The notes beneath the pieces were generated by a model, which was not told where the DNA came from, did no database searches, and was given only the letters and a program-made list of their open reading frames with translations. DNA of 10,000 nt from Methanospirillum hungatei (GTDB lineage Archaea > Halobacteriota > Methanomicrobia > Methanomicrobiales > Methanospirillaceae): contig NZ_JAIWNS010000090.1 of the NCBI RefSeq assembly GCF_020216685.1, positions 1 to 10,000 of the forward strand, read 5' to 3'. Shown one piece after another: positions 6,981 through 10,000 of the stretch. The position numbers and the translations under genes were made by a program. Every line of letters starts with the position of its first letter. Positions within the stretch are counted from its first letter, which is position 1.

Positions 6981-7005
6981 CCGGTATGGGTATTAATACA
7001 GAAAT

Positions 7006-7011
7006 GAGGTG
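7006..7011 (+). promoter_or_regulatory. Ribosome binding site that fixes the mer start
   Basis: GAGGTG is a perfect six-base match to the archaeal 16S anti-Shine-Dalgarno and lies six bases before TTG 7018. A longer frame starting at GTG 7009 would begin inside this site, so TTG 7018 is the better start. Confidence 0.8.
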
Positions 7012-7017
7012 TTAACC

Positions 7018-8004
7018 TTGAGTTATGGAATAGAATTCGTTCCGGGAAACATTACCGTCAAGCAGGTAGTCAACTACTGTAAGCTTGCAGAATCGAAAGA
7101 TATCGATTTTGCATGGATCACCAACCACTATAACAACCGCCACTGCTACCCGACCCTTGCCGCAATTGCACAGGAAACCACCACCCTGAAGATGGGTCCG
7201 GGAATTATGAACGCCTTCACCGACACTCCGGCTGCAATGGCTTCATTTGCATGTACCCTCAATGAGATCTCTGATGGCCGTGCAGTCATGGGTATCGGAC
7301 CTGGTGACCTTTCAACCCTTCCAAAATTAGCCATCAACCCTGAGAAGCCGGTCGGTCGTCTCGAGGAGGCAGTTGTTCAGATGCGCAAACTCTGGGGCGG
7401 AGAAGAAGTAAAGAAGAGTGGGATGAAGTTCTTTGACTACGATGGCGCAAAGCTCACCGGTGTCAGCCTTCCTGGAAAGAAGGGAATTCCAGTCTATATC
7501 GGGGCCCAGGGACCAAAAGTTCTTGAACTTGCCGGAACCATCGGAGACGGCGCCCTGATTAACGCATCCAACCCGAAGGACTTTGACGTTGCCATCCCAA
7601 TCATCAAGGCAGCCTGTGAGAAGGTAGGCAAGAAGGGCTTTGACATTGGTGCATACACTGCAATGTCTATCGACATGAATGAGAAGAAGGCACGGAACGC
7701 AGCAAAGATTGTTGCAGCTTTCATCGCCGCAGGATCACCAGAACCCCTCCTCCAGCGCCATGGACTCGACCTTGCTAAGGTTGCCAACATCAAGGCAGCA
7801 CTTGCAAAGTTTGACTTTAAGACCGCAGGTGAGAATGTCGATGATGCAACCATTGACGCATTTACCATTGCAGGAAACCCGGACACTGTCAAGCAGAAGT
7901 GTGAGGACCTGTTAAAGTCTGGTGTTACCCAGATCATCTTTGGTTCACCACTTGGTCCGGATATGGTAAACTCCATCCGTCTTCTCGGCAAGTACGTCGT
8001 GTAA
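7018..8004 (+). CDS. mer: 5,10-methylenetetrahydromethanopterin reductase (F420-dependent)
   Basis: 328 residues from a TTG start chosen because of the GAGGTG ribosome site; the protein then begins (M)SYGIEFVPGN as Mer proteins do. Mer (EC 1.5.98.2) uses reduced coenzyme F420 to convert methylene-H4MPT to methyl-H4MPT, the last cytoplasmic reduction before methyl transfer to coenzyme M. It is a luciferase-like TIM barrel. Seen here are ITNHYNNRHCYPTL near the N-terminus, the conserved GPGIMNAFTDTP (60-71), RAVMGIGPGD (88-97), IPVYIGAQGPK (157-167) and GDGAL (176-180). The length is normal for the family (about 320-330). Codons are highly biased and an oligo-T terminator follows closely, so it is probably transcribed alone and very highly. 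It works directly after Mtd, encoded 1.1 kb downstream on the other strand. Confidence 0.97.
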   Translation: MSYGIEFVPGNITVKQVVNYCKLAESKDIDFAWITNHYNNRHCYPTLAAIAQETTTLKMGPGIMNAFTDTPAAMASFACTLNEISDGRAVMGIGPGDLSTLPKLAINPEKPVGRLEEAVVQMRKLWGGEEVKKSGMKFFDYDGAKLTGVSLPGKKGIPVYIGAQGPKVLELAGTIGDGALINASNPKDFDVAIPIIKAACEKVGKKGFDIGAYTAMSIDMNEKKARNAAKIVAAFIAAGSPEPLLQRHGLDLAKVANIKAALAKFDFKTAGENVDDATIDAFTIAGNPDTVKQKCEDLLKSGVTQIIFGSPLGPDMVNSIRLLGKYVV

Positions 8005-8018
8005 CCATATACCATATC

Positions 8019-8026
8019 TTTTTTTT
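8019..8026 (+). terminator. Oligo-T terminator of mer
   Basis: Eight consecutive T start 15 bases after the mer stop, the longest T run in the window. A T-run of this kind ends transcription in archaea and should insulate the GalT-like gene 100 bases further on from the strong mer promoter, though some read-through is possible. Confidence 0.7.
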
Positions 8027-8127
8027 AAAAACCCTGAGCCGGTCATATTGTTAGATAATTCTTTGAGTCATTCATTTCTGGATCAGGGCAAAACTGATAT
8101 CTTCATAGGGGATATTGGGAAGATGAA

Positions 8128-9060
8128 ATGTTTCTGACCAGTCGCCATGAACACGATAGCGGATTTATTGAGTTCAGGACTGATTCTCTCACCGGCATGA
8201 GAGCACGCATCTGTCCGGAGCGCTTAAAACGCGGTATCGGAGTCCCTGATATTCCAGTTTATTCCTCGGAAGGGTGTCCCTTTTGTCAGGGTCTTGTAAC
8301 TGAAGTAACGCCGGTATTTCCTGATGGTTCCCGTCTGATGATTGGTGAGAGTATAACATTCCCGAACCTCTATCCCTTCGCATCATATCATATTGTCACG
8401 GTGATGACCAGGGAGCACCAGCCCCGCTCCTTCACCCGTGATCAGATTCATGATGCGCTCATGGCCCAGATACAGATACTGGAAAACCGATCCGGATATG
8501 TCTCTATAAACTGGAATTTTCTCCCCTCCGCCGGTGCATCACTTCCTCACCCTCATCTCCAGGGTCTTGTTGATCCTGTTCCTGATACTCTTCCACTGAA
8601 GTATATTGAGGGTTCACGGGATTATTTTCAGAAGCATGCCCGGTCCTGGTGGTCTGATCTCTGTTCTTATGAAGCACCCTCGAAACGATTTCTGGATGGA
8701 TTGAACCTTTTCTGGTATGCTCATCCTGTTCCGGTCGGAGAAAAGGAGATACGGTGTGTCCTTCCCGGTGTAACCGTGTCAGATTTTAAAAAATCGGTTC
8801 GTTTATTTTCTGATGATCTAGTCCGTGTTCTTGATTTCTATCAGGATATCGGTCATGGTGCCTGGAATTTATCAGTTTTCTTCGGGCAGGAGAATGAACG
8901 TGAGTTCTTTTCTGCATTTGCCATCCTCATAGCACGCATAAATCCCAATTCCCTTTCAACCTCTGATACGGCTTTCATGGAGAAACTTCACCTTGAACCG
9001 GTCATTCTGACTTTACCGGAAGATCTCGGTGGGCTCTGGCGTACGAATAATGGTGCGTAA
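8128..9060 (+). CDS. Galactose-1-phosphate uridylyltransferase-like nucleotidyltransferase (HIT superfamily)
   Basis: 310 residues from ATG 8128. The fold and order of motifs match GalT: FRTDSLTGMRARICPERLKR at the start, the zinc pair CPFC (C50, C53), NLYPF (80-84), REHQP with H97, and PHPHLQG (140-146). By comparison with E. coli GalT (zinc at C52, C55, H115, H164; nucleophile H166), C50, C53, H97 and H141 would bind zinc and H143 would carry the nucleotidyl group. All key residues are present, so it is probably active. GalT transfers UMP between glucose-1-P and galactose-1-P; related enzymes act on ADP-sugars or other nucleotides, and the substrate here cannot be told. No galactokinase, epimerase or other sugar gene is nearby. 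Use in making sugar nucleotides for glycan or glycogen is a guess. Codon use is ordinary, unlike the mer and mtd genes on each side. A weak TATA-like stretch lies near 8049-8059. Confidence 0.8.
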   Translation: MFLTSRHEHDSGFIEFRTDSLTGMRARICPERLKRGIGVPDIPVYSSEGCPFCQGLVTEVTPVFPDGSRLMIGESITFPNLYPFASYHIVTVMTREHQPRSFTRDQIHDALMAQIQILENRSGYVSINWNFLPSAGASLPHPHLQGLVDPVPDTLPLKYIEGSRDYFQKHARSWWSDLCSYEAPSKRFLDGLNLFWYAHPVPVGEKEIRCVLPGVTVSDFKKSVRLFSDDLVRVLDFYQDIGHGAWNLSVFFGQENEREFFSAFAILIARINPNSLSTSDTAFMEKLHLEPVILTLPEDLGGLWRTNNGA

Positions 9061-9069
9061 TAATCAGGG

Positions 9070-9095
9070 AAAAAAAGAACCCATGAGGGTGTTTT
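9070..9095. terminator. Compact bidirectional terminator between the GalT-like gene and mtd
   Basis: The 38-bp gap between the two convergent genes holds a short inverted repeat, ACCC (9079-9082) and GGGT (9087-9090), with a 4-base loop. It is flanked by seven A at 9070-9076 (oligo-T for mtd on the minus strand) and TTTT at 9092-9095 for the plus strand. The stronger T run faces mtd, the more highly expressed gene. Confidence 0.6.
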
Positions 9096-9098
9096 ACT

Positions 9099-9941
9099 TT
9101 ACTCTGGTTTGCTGATGAGGGTCTTCTTTGCAACCCGGGTTCCATCGTTCTTGTGTGGCTTGCGGATGACAGCGTCAGTTGCCTTTTCCATCTCGCGTGC
9201 TTCTTCACAGAGGAGCATTGCCTGGCGCATCATCTCGTGTGCTGATGCAACGATTGGGGTGTAGTTCTCAAAGCCCTTGGTCATGAAACAACCCTTGACA
9301 TTAACACCGGCTACTGCCTGCGCGATTTCGTATGCTGCACGTGCCTTGGCATATGCATATGGGTTGCTGAATTCTCCTTCTACAGCCTTGTCTGATGTCA
9401 TGACGAGCTTGGGGAGTGCAAGGTCCTTGCCCTTCTTTCCTGCTTTTACCTGGTCGATGACTTCATCGAGGGCAACCTGAAGTTTGCGGAATGCTCCGGT
9501 TACGGAGAGCACCTTGATAAGGTTTCCATTGTAGTCAGCCATTTCGATGGGGTCAAGGAATTCACGGCGTGCACCAATCATGGAGTCTCCCTTCATGATG
9601 ATGTATCCAAATTCGCTTGCCTTGAGTGCTTCCCATTCTTCTTTCTTGGTGGTGATATCGTCGGTTATGACAACACATGGGATACCTGCAGCTGCAAGTG
9701 CCTCACGTGCGCCCTTTGGACCTGGGAGAACACCGTTTGGTGAGACGACGATACAGAAGTCCGGGCCCCATGCTTTCATGTTGGTAACAACACGGTCGAT
9801 ATCTTCAGGCTGAAGCTTGGTACCGGATGTTGCCATGAAGGTCTGCATGTCTTCACGGTCTGCACGCTCATCGAGGAGAAGTTCTGCCATTACGCCACTG
9901 GCAATATTTCCGAGTTTTGCAATTCCTACTTTTACAACCAT
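9099..9941 (-). CDS. mtd: F420-dependent methylenetetrahydromethanopterin dehydrogenase
   Basis: 280 residues from ATG 9941, normal for Mtd (about 276-283). An in-frame TTG at 9962 would add seven residues, but AAGGTG (9946-9951) just before the ATG fixes the start. Mtd (EC 1.5.98.1) reversibly reduces methenyl-H4MPT to methylene-H4MPT with F420H2 in the cytoplasm, the step before Mer. Diagnostic stretches are the N-terminus [29 protein letters not shown] (58-70), PGPKGARE (73-80), [20 protein letters not shown] (112-131) and the C-terminus [13 protein letters not shown] followed by SKPE. Codon use is strongly biased, as in mer. It has its own promoter at the right edge of the window and a terminator shared with the convergent GalT-like gene. 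Identity is essentially certain. Confidence 0.98.
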   Translation of the reverse strand: MVVKVGIAKLGNIASGVMAELLLDERADREDMQTFMATSGTKLQPEDIDRVVTNMKAWGPDFCIVVSPNGVLPGPKGAREALAAAGIPCVVITDDITTKKEEWEALKASEFGYIIMKGDSMIGARREFLDPIEMADYNGNLIKVLSVTGAFRKLQVALDEVIDQVKAGKKGKDLALPKLVMTSDKAVEGEFSNPYAYAKARAAYEIAQAVAGVNVKGCFMTKGFENYTPIVASAHEMMRQAMLLCEEAREMEKATDAVIRKPHKNDGTRVAKKTLISKPE

Positions 9942-9945
9942 ACTA

Positions 9946-9951
9946 CACCTT
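9946..9951 (-). promoter_or_regulatory. Ribosome binding site that fixes the mtd start
   Basis: Minus-strand AAGGTG ends four bases before ATG 9941 and pairs with the 16S 3' end through AGGTG. It rules in favour of the ATG over the upstream TTG at 9962. Confidence 0.75.
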
Positions 9952-9981
9952 CGTGTGTTCAACGATACTTTGACAAAATAT

Positions 9982-9996
9982 CATAATAAATATTGT
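9982..9996 (-). promoter_or_regulatory. Probable mtd promoter (TATA-like box)
   Basis: The minus strand reads AATATTTATTATGAT, a strong A/T-rich box 41-55 bases before the mtd ATG. Transcription would start around 9957-9965, leaving a short leader of roughly 16-24 bases that contains the AAGGTG ribosome site. The region upstream of the box lies outside the window. Confidence 0.5.
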
Positions 9997-10000
9997 GAAA

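Noticed and set aside
7494..8015. 173-codon minus-strand frame opposite mer
   Set aside because: mer is certain on the plus strand with strong codon bias, and such bias produces long antisense frames; no start signal or family match.
1..10000. CRISPR array, mobile element, defence or toxin-antitoxin system, or a new multi-gene system
   Set aside because: No spaced direct repeats, transposase, integrase or terminal inverted repeats were seen, and every substantial gene fits a known protein family. The tRNA gene has no integrase or att-like duplication next to it.

Overview
The window looks like chromosomal DNA from a hydrogenotrophic methanogenic archaeon of the order Methanomicrobiales, most plausibly Methanospirillum or a close relative. 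The order-level call rests on three things: two coenzyme F420-dependent enzymes of CO2-reducing methanogenesis (Mer and Mtd), a Methanomicrobiales-type S-layer glycoprotein tail with a PGF-CTERM sorting signal, and archaeal signals (A/T-rich TATA-like boxes, oligo-T terminators, a tRNA without encoded CCA). The genus is an impression from moderate GC and protein style, not something proved here.

Layout. 1-969 (+) is the C-terminal part of a secreted S-layer-like glycoprotein. 1051-2601 (+) is AMP phosphorylase. 2650-4074 (+) is a membrane-anchored surface protein built from five beta-sandwich repeats. 4081-4152 (-) is tRNA-Arg(UCG). 4206-4643 (+) is a small dCTP deaminase/dUTPase-family protein that overlaps, by ATGA, an NrpR-type regulator at 4640-5590 (+). 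5591-6736 (-) is a divergent tubulin/FtsZ-superfamily (CetZ-like) protein whose stop codon abuts the NrpR stop. 7018-8004 (+) is mer. 8128-9060 (+) is a GalT-like HIT-superfamily transferase. 9099-9941 (-) is mtd, convergent with it.

How the genes relate. Mtd and Mer catalyse the two consecutive F420H2-dependent reductions of the methanopterin-bound C1 unit (methenyl to methylene to methyl). Both genes, and the S-layer gene, have strongly biased codon use (Asn mostly AAC, Lys mostly AAG), their own TATA-like boxes or oligo-T terminators and, for mer and mtd, good Shine-Dalgarno sequences, all consistent with very high expression. The genes between them look ordinary in codon use. Apart from the dUTPase-nrpR pair the window is a series of mostly single-gene transcription units, not one operon.

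Nothing here forms a recognisable new multi-gene system: there is no CRISPR array, mobile element, toxin-antitoxin or defence island. The points most worth a second look are the dCTP deaminase-like protein with Cys at the usual catalytic Glu position, the tubulin-like protein with a degraded glycine-rich signature, the zero-spacer convergent stop codons, and a GalT-like enzyme placed between mer and mtd with no visible sugar-pathway partners.
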